Shown here in pieces: positions 7,944 through 15,250 of a stretch of 33,166 nucleotides of DNA (its first letter is position 1; each line of letters begins with the position of its first letter). Source of the stretch: Acidobacteriota bacterium (lineage in GTDB: Bacteria; Acidobacteriota; Vicinamibacteria; Vicinamibacterales; UBA2999); NCBI GenBank assembly GCA_947465645.1, contig CANIBQ010000055.1:1-33166 (forward strand), read 5' to 3'. A program made the position numbers and the translations under genes. The notes below the pieces were generated by a model, which saw only the letters and a program-made list of their open reading frames with translations, was not told the DNA's origin and did no database searches.

Positions 7944-8704
7944 GGCTCGCGTGTGATGCGGATGTTGCCGCGGACGACGTCGATCGAGACCACCTGAGAG
8001 CCTCGGCCCAGTGTCAGCTCGCCGAATCGTGGGCCGAACGTCGTGCGCTCGGTCAGCGGCAGATCGGAATGAATGGTGCCGCCAAGCGACAGCGCCAGGA
8101 TCCGTGCGTGAAGTGGCGGCGATCTGAAGGCCAGGGCGACGTTCCCGTTGAACGTACGGATCCGGATGCTTCCTTCGTCGGACAGGGTCGCGCCGCCCAG
8201 ATGGATGTCGCCGATCCCGCTTTCGAGCCTGATGCGGCCTTCGAGAGCGCCGGCATCAATCGAGCCGCGCTCGACGTGCGCGCGGACGCCGCCGCGCAGG
8301 TCATTCAGGGAGATCCGTCCCTCGAACAGCTCGATATCGCCGAAGGCCTGATCGACAGGCGCGCGCACGATGATGGAACCGATCAGGGCCGCGTCGGCAC
8401 TGCGCCGCGTCTGAAGCGCTGTGACTGAGACATGCCCTTCGCCATGTTCGACCGCGACCACGACGGCGTTCAGTTGCTCCGGCGAGGGGGCACGGCGAAT
8501 CACCTCGACGCTCACGTGTGGCTCGCTCCAGCCGACGACGGCGATCTCTCCGACCGTGGCCCGCAGCGTCAGTGGCGTGGTTGAAGGAATCAGCAGGGTG
8601 CGGGTGAGGCGATCGGTGTGCTCGACTCTGGCGCCAAGCGGTGCAGAGATACTGAGGAGGGCCAACAGGAGCAGCGCGGCGTACAACAGGCTGCGGACTG
8701 GCAT
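7940..8704 (-). CDS. Exported DUF4097-like beta-repeat protein
   Basis: 254-residue protein with an N-terminal signal/anchor (MPVRSLLYAALLLLALLSISAPLGA). Short repeating beta-strand units follow, such as ATVGEIAVVGW, RGGVRAHVERGSIDAGALEG, ESGIGDIHLGG and RTFNGNVAL. This stacked pattern resembles DUF4097, the putative adhesin/beta-helix family. An in-frame TTG at 8713 would add three residues; the ATG at 8704 fits better. A weak -10 (TACATG, 8722-8717) lies 12 nt before it. It is first in an operon with the octaheme cytochrome, so it may be a scaffold or envelope partner. Its function is unknown. Confidence 0.72.
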   Translation of the reverse strand: MPVRSLLYAALLLLALLSISAPLGARVEHTDRLTRTLLIPSTTPLTLRATVGEIAVVGWSEPHVSVEVIRRAPSPEQLNAVVVAVEHGEGHVSVTALQTRRSADAALIGSIIVRAPVDQAFGDIELFEGRISLNDLRGGVRAHVERGSIDAGALEGRIRLESGIGDIHLGGATLSDEGSIRIRTFNGNVALAFRSPPLHARILALSLGGTIHSDLPLTERTTFGPRFGELTLGRGSQVVSIDVVRGNIRITREP

Positions 8705-8759
8705 CGGGGGCAATCACATGTAGCGTACCGGCCTCGCGTATCGCCGATGTAACGACGCG

Positions 8760-8775
8760 TGGGCTACAATCTGCA
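8760..8775 (+). promoter_or_regulatory. Possible promoter of the double-aldolase gene
   Basis: Two readings overlap. TACAAT (8765-8770) resembles a sigma-70 -10 box, but no -35 is visible. TGG-N10-TGCA (8760-8775) keeps the GG/GC spacing of a sigma-54 -24/-12 promoter but misses the CAC of the -24 box. Both are weak, and neither decides the start codon. Confidence 0.25.
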
Positions 8776-8811
8776 CGCCTCGTTTACCGCTAGCCGAAGA
8801 GGGTCACACAT

Positions 8812-10395
8812 ATGAGTCGTGCAACGCTCGTCTGCGGCGCCGCGCTGGTGTCGCTTGTCACAGTGTTCGTGCCGGCCTGTTCTGCCACGCCTCCCGCCGC
8901 GGAAACGCAACCCGCCGCCGCGACCCCTGGCGCCACGCCGCGAGCGGAACAGGCGCTGCTCGACGACCTGGCGGTGGCCAACCGGATCCTGACGAAGGAA
9001 CTCGCGATCCTGGATATCCAGGCCCACGTCACCGCGCGCAGCCTGACCAACCCGAATCACTACTACATCGCCCGATTCATTGCTCCCGGAGCCGTTACCA
9101 CCAGCGACTTCATCGAGAACGATCTCGAGAGCAACTCGGTCGACGGTCCTCGCAATGACCAGGCGCGTGAGACCTATCTGCACGGGGAGACGTTCAAAGC
9201 CAGACCCGACGTGATGGCGGTGGTACATGCCCATACGCCGGAGTTCGTCTCGTACGGGCTGAGCTCGGTGCCATTGTGGAACGGCACGGACCCGCTCCCG
9301 GTGTTCGACCTGCGCCCGTTCAACAACGGCCGCTCGGGCATCATCGGCACGCCGGCGCTTGGCAAGGCGATGGCCGAGAAGATGGGCAAGAGCGATGCGG
9401 TGCTGCTCTGGGGCCACGGCATCACGCTCGGCGGCACGTCCATTGCCGATGCCATCACGCGCGTCGCCGAACTGCGTGATACAGCGAAGATCCAGCAGGC
9501 GACGATCGCCTCGGGCGGCACGTGGAAGCCCCAGCCGCGCCCCGTTGACGACACGGCGACCGAACGCACGTGGGCGATCTACAAGGCCAGGATGCTGAAG
9601 GACATGGGCGGCAAGGTGCTGATGACGGCTGCGCCGGCGCCGGCAAAGCCGTCGGATCCGGCGGAGATTGCCAGGCGTGACGTGGTGGTCGCCAACCGCA
9701 TCCTCGCGTCCGACCAGGTTGGCGTCCTCGATGCGGTCGGCGTCGTCAGCGTCCGCAACCCGAACAATCCCAACAGCTATTTCGTCGCGCCGAAGGTGGC
9801 CGCGGGCGCCGTCACGGCGGGCGACGTGGTCGAACGTGATGTCACCAAGGGCGCCGCCGACACCGACGCCGACACGCAGGGGCTCTCGATCCATGACGAG
9901 ATCTACAAGGCGCATCCCGAGGTGAAGGCGATCCTGTATGCCCGCACGCCGGAGATCGTCGCGTTCTCCGGTTCCGTGCCGCTGCGCGCGACGGTCAACG
10001 GCGCCAATTTCATCGGTGAAGGCCTGCCGGTTGTCACCGTCGATCCGGGTACGCCCGCCTGGGAAAATCCGGAGGTCGCGCGCGCGGCGGCGGCGGTCTT
10101 GGATAGAAAGGGCGCCGTGCTCCTGTCGGGCCAGGGCATCGTGATGACCGCAGGATCGATCTACAACCTGGTGGACCGCACGTATCAAGTGAAGCAAAAC
10201 GCGAAGATCCAGGCGCAGGCGCTGGCGCTTCGGGGAAAAGTCACGTATCTCGCCGACCTGCCGCAGGCCGCTGTCGCGACGGCCGCCAACGAAGGCGGTC
10301 GAGGTGGACAAGGCGGCCAGGCTCCTGCCCAGCAGCTTGGACCGCCCGAGGGTCGCGCCTGGGTCTACTGGGCCGAGACCACGCCGATCGACTAG
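8812..10395 (+). CDS. Secreted protein with two class II aldolase/adducin domains
   Basis: 527 residues. The signal ends at a possible lipobox (FVPAC, C23), so it is probably a periplasmic lipoprotein. Two homologous class II aldolase/adducin domains follow, at about 48-260 and 285-480. Domain 1 keeps the zinc site and catalytic acid of the fuculose-phosphate aldolase family: E126 (HGE), H139 and H141 (VVHAHTPEF) and H202 (WGHGITLGG). In domain 2 the acid E363 remains, but the three His are replaced by Y376, R378 (ILYARTPEI) and Q441 (SGQGIVMTAG). Domain 2 therefore cannot bind zinc normally and is likely structural. The tail is Gly/Gln-rich (GGRGGQGGQ). Class II aldolases are normally cytoplasmic, so an exported one is unusual, and the reaction is unknown. 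Confidence 0.85.
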   Translation: MSRATLVCGAALVSLVTVFVPACSATPPAAETQPAAATPGATPRAEQALLDDLAVANRILTKELAILDIQAHVTARSLTNPNHYYIARFIAPGAVTTSDFIENDLESNSVDGPRNDQARETYLHGETFKARPDVMAVVHAHTPEFVSYGLSSVPLWNGTDPLPVFDLRPFNNGRSGIIGTPALGKAMAEKMGKSDAVLLWGHGITLGGTSIADAITRVAELRDTAKIQQATIASGGTWKPQPRPVDDTATERTWAIYKARMLKDMGGKVLMTAAPAPAKPSDPAEIARRDVVVANRILASDQVGVLDAVGVVSVRNPNNPNSYFVAPKVAAGAVTAGDVVERDVTKGAADTDADTQGLSIHDEIYKAHPEVKAILYARTPEIVAFSGSVPLRATVNGANFIGEGLPVVTVDPGTPAWENPEVARAAAAVLDRKGAVLLSGQGIVMTAGSIYNLVDRTYQVKQNAKIQAQALALRGKVTYLADLPQAAVATAANEGGRGGQGGQAPAQQLGPPEGRAWVYWAETTPID

Positions 10396-10407
10396 GACGA
10401 GTACGAG

Positions 10408-13014
10408 CTAGCGCGCGGTGGTCGCCAGCCAGGCCGTCATGGCGGGCGACTGCCGCGCGGCCAGTGCGGCGCAGTTCTCGATCCGTTCGAGCGATTGCTG
10501 CAGCGTCCGATCCGCGGAAGGCACCGGGTTCGTCGCAAAGAACTGCCGGATCTCCGCGGCCTTCTCGGTCGAGCAGAAGGCGCTCAGCGCCCCGATGATC
10601 GTGGGGATGCCCTGGAATGTGCCGAGCTTCTGCGTGATCGTCGGCCAGTTCGCTTTCGTGAATTCCCAGGCGGGCTCGCGTCCCCATGGCTGGCCGAGCA
10701 ACCCCGCGACGAGCGTGCCGGTGTCCTGCGTGCGCACAGCCGGCGAGATCGCGAAATCCAGCGTGCGCTTCACGAGCGCGGGATCGCGAAACCACGGCAG
10801 CGCGTTGAAGAAGCGGTAGTACTCCTCGGGGTCCGCGGCCAGCTTCGCCGTCTGCGCGACGTACTCGTCGTAGAGGGCGGCATCCCCGGAGATCGCTCCC
10901 ACGCCCAGTACTGTCGGCGCGAGCGTGCCAGGAAGCGAGCTGCGGTCGGCGATGTACTTGACCGCGAGATCGCGGGCGCGCTTCTGGTACCCGGCGTCGT
11001 TGCCGGTGACGCCGACCAGTCCAAGCAACGTGCCGCGCCGGCTCTGGCGCTCGTCGGGGTCGCGGGGGTCGCCGGGCAGTCCAAGCGCCTCGAGGGCGGG
11101 CCCGAACCGCTCGCGAATCCATCCCTCGTACCCGGGTCGCTGCGCCGCGGGCACGATGTACTCGCCCGTGGTGGACAGCCGTCCGGCGATCGAGTCGGTG
11201 ACGGCGGCGGTCTCATCGGTGGCGAGGGCGCCGGAGAGATCGAGGTAGACGCCGATATCGTGGCGCCCGGCGCGCACCATCCACCATTCATCGCCCAGCA
11301 GGCTGACGCGTTCCGTCGGCGCCAGCGCCGTGCGGGCCGTGCGGGCGAGCGCTCGCAGCGACTCGGACGAATAGTCGGAGAAGTAATAGCCGCGGCCGTC
11401 CGGGTTTGCAAAGACGCCCGCCGCGCATCCCTTGAGGGTCACCGTCTGCTCGCGACGGTCGATGACCTGGCACTGCGCCGGTCCGCCCGGCAGCGGCTTG
11501 AAGCAGGCGGGGAAGGTCCACGTCTGCGTCGCGGGAGGCGTCGAGCCCGGCGTGCCCATGAATCGCCCCTGGGTGACGCTGACCGAGGTGGTATCGCCCG
11601 CGCAACTGGTTCGAACGCTCAAGACCGGGGCGCCAGGCTGCTCGACGAAACCCCGCATGATGCGGTCGACCGGCCGGCCCGTCACGCGGGTCACCTCGTT
11701 CCAGAAGTCCTCGCCGGTCGCGTTCGAGTACGAGTATTTCGTCAGGTACGACGACACGGCTTTGCGGAAGGCGTCGGGACCGGTGTACGACTCGAGCATC
11801 CGCAGCACGGCGGCCGACTTTTCGTAGGCGATCGGATCGAAGACCTCGTTGATCTCTTCGGGCGTCTCCACCTTGGTGCGAATCGCACGCGTCGATCTCA
11901 GCGCATCGAGGCTCAGGGCCGTCTGCGTATCGTCGACATCGTCGAGATCCACTTTCCATTCCGGGCGCCACGCGGCCAGCGGCTTGTTCGCCATCCACGT
12001 GGCGAAGCCTTCGTTCAGCCAGATGTCGTCCCACCACTTCATCGTCACGAGATCGCCGAACCACATGTGCGCGATCTCATGCGAGATGATGCCGGCGACT
12101 CTCTTGCGGGTGCCGAGCGAGGCGCGTTCGGGGTCGACCAGCAGCAGCCGTTCGCGGAACGTGACCGCCCCCGTGTTCTCCATGGCGCCCGCCGCGAAAT
12201 CGGGGACCGCGATGATGTCGAGCTTGCCAAACGGGTACTTGATGCCGGTGTACGCGTTGTACCACGCGAGCTGCTGCTGCGCGGCCTCCAGGGCGAAGCC
12301 GGTCAGGGCCTGCTTGTCCGGCGTCGAGCAGATTCGCACGGGGATGCCGTCGGCCGCGCCGCCGCGGCACACGAAGTCGCCGACGATCATCGCCACCAGG
12401 TAGGTGGACATCTTCGGCGACGGCGCGAAGGCGATCGTGTGCTTGCCGGGTTCGGGGCCAGGCGTGTCGGAGAGCTGCGCGCCGTTGGAGATCGCCGTGT
12501 CGCCGTTGTCGATCGTCAGCGTGATGTCGAACACGGCCTTGTAGGTCGGCTCGTCGAAGGAGGGAAACGCCCGCCTCGCGTCGGTCGGCTCCATCTGGGT
12601 CACGGCGTACTTCCGTCCATTCGCCTGACTCATATAGAAGCCGCGCAGCTTGTCGTTGAGGATGCCAGTAAAGGCGATCTGGATGGTCGCCGGTCCGGCG
12701 GGAATCGCCTGCGGCACGGTGAAGGTGGCCGTCTCCGACGTCGGATCGAGGGTGACGCGGGCGGTCTGCGTCCTCCCGGCCGCGGCGATCGTCACCTCAC
12801 CGAACTCGATTTCCGCCGCGTGCAGCGTGATCGACGTGGACGCGGCCTTGAGCTCGACCTGGATCGTGTCCCGGCCCCTGAACGTGTTCTGGGTCAGGTC
12901 GGGGGCAAACCAGAGCGTGTAGCGGGAGGGGACGACGGTGCCGGAGAGGCGCTGCGCGGCGGCGGGGCTCGCGAGGGCAAGCACCGCGAGCAACGCGGCG
13001 ACGATTCTTCGCAT
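10408..13014 (-). CDS. Exported M1 family zinc aminopeptidase
   Basis: 868-residue metallopeptidase of the aminopeptidase N family, which removes N-terminal residues from peptides. The ATG at 13014 is chosen because it starts a signal peptide (MRRIVAALLAVLALASPAAA); an in-frame start at 13077 would place the REP-like repeat inside the gene. Motifs are complete: the exopeptidase motif GAMEN at 276-280, and HEIAH at 312-316 with the third zinc ligand E335 in NEGFATW after exactly 18 residues. The C-terminal half is an ERAP1-like helical domain, so the length is normal for the family. It probably digests peptides in the periplasm or at the surface. It is convergent with the double-aldolase gene, 12 nt apart. 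Confidence 0.93.
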   Translation of the reverse strand: MRRIVAALLAVLALASPAAAQRLSGTVVPSRYTLWFAPDLTQNTFRGRDTIQVELKAASTSITLHAAEIEFGEVTIAAAGRTQTARVTLDPTSETATFTVPQAIPAGPATIQIAFTGILNDKLRGFYMSQANGRKYAVTQMEPTDARRAFPSFDEPTYKAVFDITLTIDNGDTAISNGAQLSDTPGPEPGKHTIAFAPSPKMSTYLVAMIVGDFVCRGGAADGIPVRICSTPDKQALTGFALEAAQQQLAWYNAYTGIKYPFGKLDIIAVPDFAAGAMENTGAVTFRERLLLVDPERASLGTRKRVAGIISHEIAHMWFGDLVTMKWWDDIWLNEGFATWMANKPLAAWRPEWKVDLDDVDDTQTALSLDALRSTRAIRTKVETPEEINEVFDPIAYEKSAAVLRMLESYTGPDAFRKAVSSYLTKYSYSNATGEDFWNEVTRVTGRPVDRIMRGFVEQPGAPVLSVRTSCAGDTTSVSVTQGRFMGTPGSTPPATQTWTFPACFKPLPGGPAQCQVIDRREQTVTLKGCAAGVFANPDGRGYYFSDYSSESLRALARTARTALAPTERVSLLGDEWWMVRAGRHDIGVYLDLSGALATDETAAVTDSIAGRLSTTGEYIVPAAQRPGYEGWIRERFGPALEALGLPGDPRDPDERQSRRGTLLGLVGVTGNDAGYQKRARDLAVKYIADRSSLPGTLAPTVLGVGAISGDAALYDEYVAQTAKLAADPEEYYRFFNALPWFRDPALVKRTLDFAISPAVRTQDTGTLVAGLLGQPWGREPAWEFTKANWPTITQKLGTFQGIPTIIGALSAFCSTEKAAEIRQFFATNPVPSADRTLQQSLERIENCAALAARQSPAMTAWLATTAR

Positions 13015-13061
13015 GCCCTCAAAGGTACCACTCCCCGCCAAAATGTGAGTCCCTCCTTCAC

Positions 13062-13105
13062 TGGGGTCTGACCCCAATACGACCCGTCACTGGGGTCAGA
13101 CCCCA
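13062..13105. repeat. Pair of REP-like palindromes
   Basis: Two 15-bp palindromes, TGGGGTCTGACCCCA (13062-13076) and TGGGGTCAGACCCCA (13091-13105), differ only at the central base. Both are preceded by TCAC, so the 29-bp unit is also a direct repeat. Hairpin pairs of this kind resemble REP elements moved by REP-associated tyrosine transposases. They lie between the divergent aminopeptidase and lipoprotein genes. No transposase is in the window. Confidence 0.65.
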
Positions 13106-13216
13106 TCATTTAGGCAAGGTTCTCGCAGTCACGAAGGAAAGTGGGGCGGACGCGGGGTTTTTGAGACGATTCTCGTCACCCTCGGCCACTTTTGTGTCTG
13201 GAAGCTGTACGGATCG

Positions 13217-13243
13217 GATCCGCCGTCTCGCGGATCGAGGAGG
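13217..13243 (+). promoter_or_regulatory. Leader hairpin abutting the ribosome site of the lipoprotein gene
   Basis: GATCCGC (13217-13223) and GCGGATC (13230-13236) form a perfect 7-bp stem with a 6-nt loop. The strong ribosome site GAGGAGG (13237-13243) starts at the very next base, 6 nt before the GTG start at 13250. The ribosome site thus fixes the start, and the hairpin could tune initiation or protect the mRNA. It could also be chance in GC-rich DNA. Confidence 0.4.
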
Positions 13244-13249
13244 ACAGAC

Positions 13250-13942
13250 GTGAGAAAGCTAGTGGGCCTGCTGGCGGTCGCCAGCCTGTACGCGGCGTGC
13301 GGCGGCGGAGCGAATCCTGGGGCGGCGGACGCGGAGACAGATGCAGCCGTGCCGGCGGCTGAAACGACGGGCGCGAGCCCCCTGGCACGGGCGGCGGCCG
13401 CGGTGGGCATTCCGCAATATCGCGACGTGACCCTGCCGGCCGGCACCACCCTTCAGCTCGAGCTCCAGTCGGCGGTCGCCTCCGACAGCAGCAGCGTCGA
13501 GGACACGGTGCGCGCCACGTTGCGCCAGCCGGTGAGCGTCGACGGCCACGCCGTCCTGCCGACTGGCGCCGAGGTCATCGGCACGGTGACCAGCGTCGAG
13601 CGGTCCGGGCGGGTCAAGGGACGCGCGCTCGTCGCCTACCGCTTCGACTCGTTGAACTTTGCCGGCGAGCGCTATGACATCCACACCAACACGCTCTCGC
13701 ACCAGGCGGAAGCCACCAAGGGCGAGGACGCGACCAAGATCGGCATCGGCGCGGGCGCAGGCGCGGCAATTGGCGCATTGCTCGGTGGCGGGGATGGTGC
13801 GGCGAAAGGCGCCGCGATCGGCGGTGGTGCTGGCACGGGCGTCGTGCTGGCGACGCGGGGTAAAGAAGTGCGACTCGGACCGGGTGCCGACGTGACGGCG
13901 CGCCTGACCGAGCCGCTCACCGTTCGCGTGAAGGTCAGCTAG
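13250..13942 (+). CDS. Glycine-zipper lipoprotein of unknown function
   Basis: 230 residues, GTG start after an excellent ribosome site. A lipoprotein signal ends at a clear lipobox (SLYAAC, C17), followed by an Ala/Gly-rich linker. The middle (about 60-145) is beta-rich (LPAGTTLQLELQSAVASDSS, LPTGAEVIGTVTSVERSGRV) and resembles TrbI/VirB10-like or pilus-assembly beta domains only loosely. A glycine zipper follows at about 163-200 (IGIGAGAGAAIGALLGGGDG), suited to packing in or against a membrane. It is probably anchored in the outer membrane or periplasm. I know no named function. Confidence 0.75.
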   Translation: MRKLVGLLAVASLYAACGGGANPGAADAETDAAVPAAETTGASPLARAAAAVGIPQYRDVTLPAGTTLQLELQSAVASDSSSVEDTVRATLRQPVSVDGHAVLPTGAEVIGTVTSVERSGRVKGRALVAYRFDSLNFAGERYDIHTNTLSHQAEATKGEDATKIGIGAGAGAAIGALLGGGDGAAKGAAIGGGAGTGVVLATRGKEVRLGPGADVTARLTEPLTVRVKVS

Positions 13943-13946
13943 GCTT

Positions 13947-13999
13947 TGGGCTCTCGGCTTTAGGATGTCCTAGAGCCCAGAGTCTAGAACCTAGAGCCC
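13947..13999 (+). terminator. Inverted repeat after the lipoprotein gene
   Basis: TGGGCTCT (13947-13954) pairs with AGAGCCCA (13972-13979) over 8 bp with a 17-nt loop, starting 5 nt after the stop. There is no T-run, so it is at best a weak or bidirectional terminator between convergent genes. CTAGAGCCC occurs twice (13970-13978 and 13991-13999), the second copy overlapping the end of the convergent gene. Confidence 0.4.
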
Positions 14000-14374
14000 T
14001 CCTTGACCTCGCTCTTGCTCCGCCACATGGCCTGCCGTTCGGGGGGCAAAGGATCCGATCGCATCTCGGCGGTCGCGATCGCGTGGCGGACATGGCGCAG
14101 CACACGATCTTCATCGAGCAGGGCCGGCAGCGATGCGACGACCGCTTCCTGCTCCTGATTGAGCTTCAGCATCAGCTTCAACTGGGACGACGCCCTGTCG
14201 CCGAGATCGGCCCTGGCGGCGGTATCGTCGAGCGCCACACGAAGCTGTTTCGAGATCCTAAGAGATGCGCTGCAGATCCCGGCGCACGGGCTTGATCGCC
14301 TGCTCCAGCTCATGGCGCCACGCGCGCCTCAGGCGATCCACCATTCCCGTCCCGTTCAACAGCTTCATCAGCAT
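13984..14374 (-). pseudogene. Small helical protein gene split by a +1 frameshift
   Basis: An ATG at 14374, 10 nt after the hydrolase stop, opens a 38-codon frame (MLMKLLNGTGMVDRLRRAWR to DLQRIS) closed by TAG at 14260-14258. The same style of charged helical sequence continues at once in the next frame (SKQLRVALDDTAARADLG onward) to a stop at 13984. Removing one T from the TCTTAGG around that stop joins both into a 129-residue, coiled-coil-like protein. I read this as one gene broken by a one-base insertion, or as a sequencing error. A programmed frameshift is less likely. No family is recognised. It would be the last gene of the activator operon. Confidence 0.5.
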
Positions 14375-14383
14375 CGGGCGTGC

Positions 14384-15250
14384 TTACCTCTCACGTTGGA
14401 CGGTGGCCACGGTATCCAGTATCGCCGCCGCCGCGGCAGCGGCCTGCGCGGGGTCGGTGAGGAACGCCACCCGACCCGGGCCCGCCGCGTTCACGCGCAC
14501 GATGCGAAGGGCCTCGTCTGGGGGGGCGCGCTGTGCGAGCGCGACTGTCTCGTCCCACCGTGAGAGCTCGCTCGCGGCCCTGGTCAGGTGATCGGGACGG
14601 TTGAGAAACGCGCTCAGCGCGCCGGCGAATGGCGCGGGCAGGCCCGCGGCGTTGCTGGACATCATCCGCGTCGCGCGCAGGACGCCCGCGCGGGCGAGCC
14701 ACGGTGACGCGTTGACGAGCCTGGTCGTCGAGGTGATGGCGGGCTGGCGTGCGACGTCGGCAGGCGCATCGATCAACACGATCGCCGCCACCTGATCGCC
14801 AAAGCGCGACGCGTAGATCGATGCGAGCGCGGCCCCCAGTCCCTGACCGGCGAGCACGAAGGGCGCGTGCTCGTCGGCGCGTTCCAGCAGCACGTTCAGG
14901 GCAGGGGCGACAGCCGCCGGATCGTAGGACCGATCGCCAGCCTCGCTCCATCCCAGCCCCGCGCGGTCGTAGCTGCAGACGCGCGTGACCGTGGCCACCC
15001 GTGGCTGCACCCAACCCCACGCGGCGGACATGCCGGCCACGCCCGCTTCGAGGACGACGGTGGGCGACCCTTGACCGGAGCAATAGATGTGGAGCTGGTG
15101 GCCTCCCGCATCCACCATCCGCCCGGGATGCCGAAACTGCCGCCGCTCGAGCGCGGTAGCGACGCCCTGGTAGGTGGCGCCGGCCAGCACGAGGAAGACG
15201 AGGATGGTGCCGGCCATCGCCAGCGTGCGCCGCACGCCTGGAACCGCCAC
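14384..15250 (-). CDS. Membrane-anchored alpha/beta-hydrolase-fold protein lacking catalytic residues
   Basis: 288 residues. A GTG start at 15250 overlaps the activator stop by one base (TAGTG), so translation is coupled. An N-terminal membrane segment (TILVFLVLAGATYQGVATAL) is followed by an alpha/beta-hydrolase core: GGHQLHIYCSGQGSPTVVLE, then CSYDRAGLGWSE. In relatives the nucleophile elbow reads GHSxGG. Here it is AGQGLGAAL, with Gly at the serine position (137). The usual C-terminal Gly-His region is replaced by NAAGPGRVAFLTDP. Both the serine and the histidine of the triad therefore seem lost. It is probably a non-catalytic relative, perhaps a binding or sensing partner. Starting at the ATG at 15217 is possible. 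Confidence 0.75.
   Translation of the reverse strand: MAVPGVRRTLAMAGTILVFLVLAGATYQGVATALERRQFRHPGRMVDAGGHQLHIYCSGQGSPTVVLEAGVAGMSAAWGWVQPRVATVTRVCSYDRAGLGWSEAGDRSYDPAAVAPALNVLLERADEHAPFVLAGQGLGAALASIYASRFGDQVAAIVLIDAPADVARQPAITSTTRLVNASPWLARAGVLRATRMMSSNAAGLPAPFAGALSAFLNRPDHLTRAASELSRWDETVALAQRAPPDEALRIVRVNAAGPGRVAFLTDPAQAAAAAAAILDTVATVQRER

Noticed and set aside
8764..10311. Minus-strand open frame of 515 codons
   Set aside because: It is antisense to the double aldolase gene and shows only Arg/Asp/His-rich sequence typical of a mirrored GC-rich gene.
10495..13071. Plus-strand open frame of 858 codons
   Set aside because: It is exactly antisense to the M1 aminopeptidase, which has all its catalytic motifs. 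The frame is Arg-rich and has no recognisable domain.
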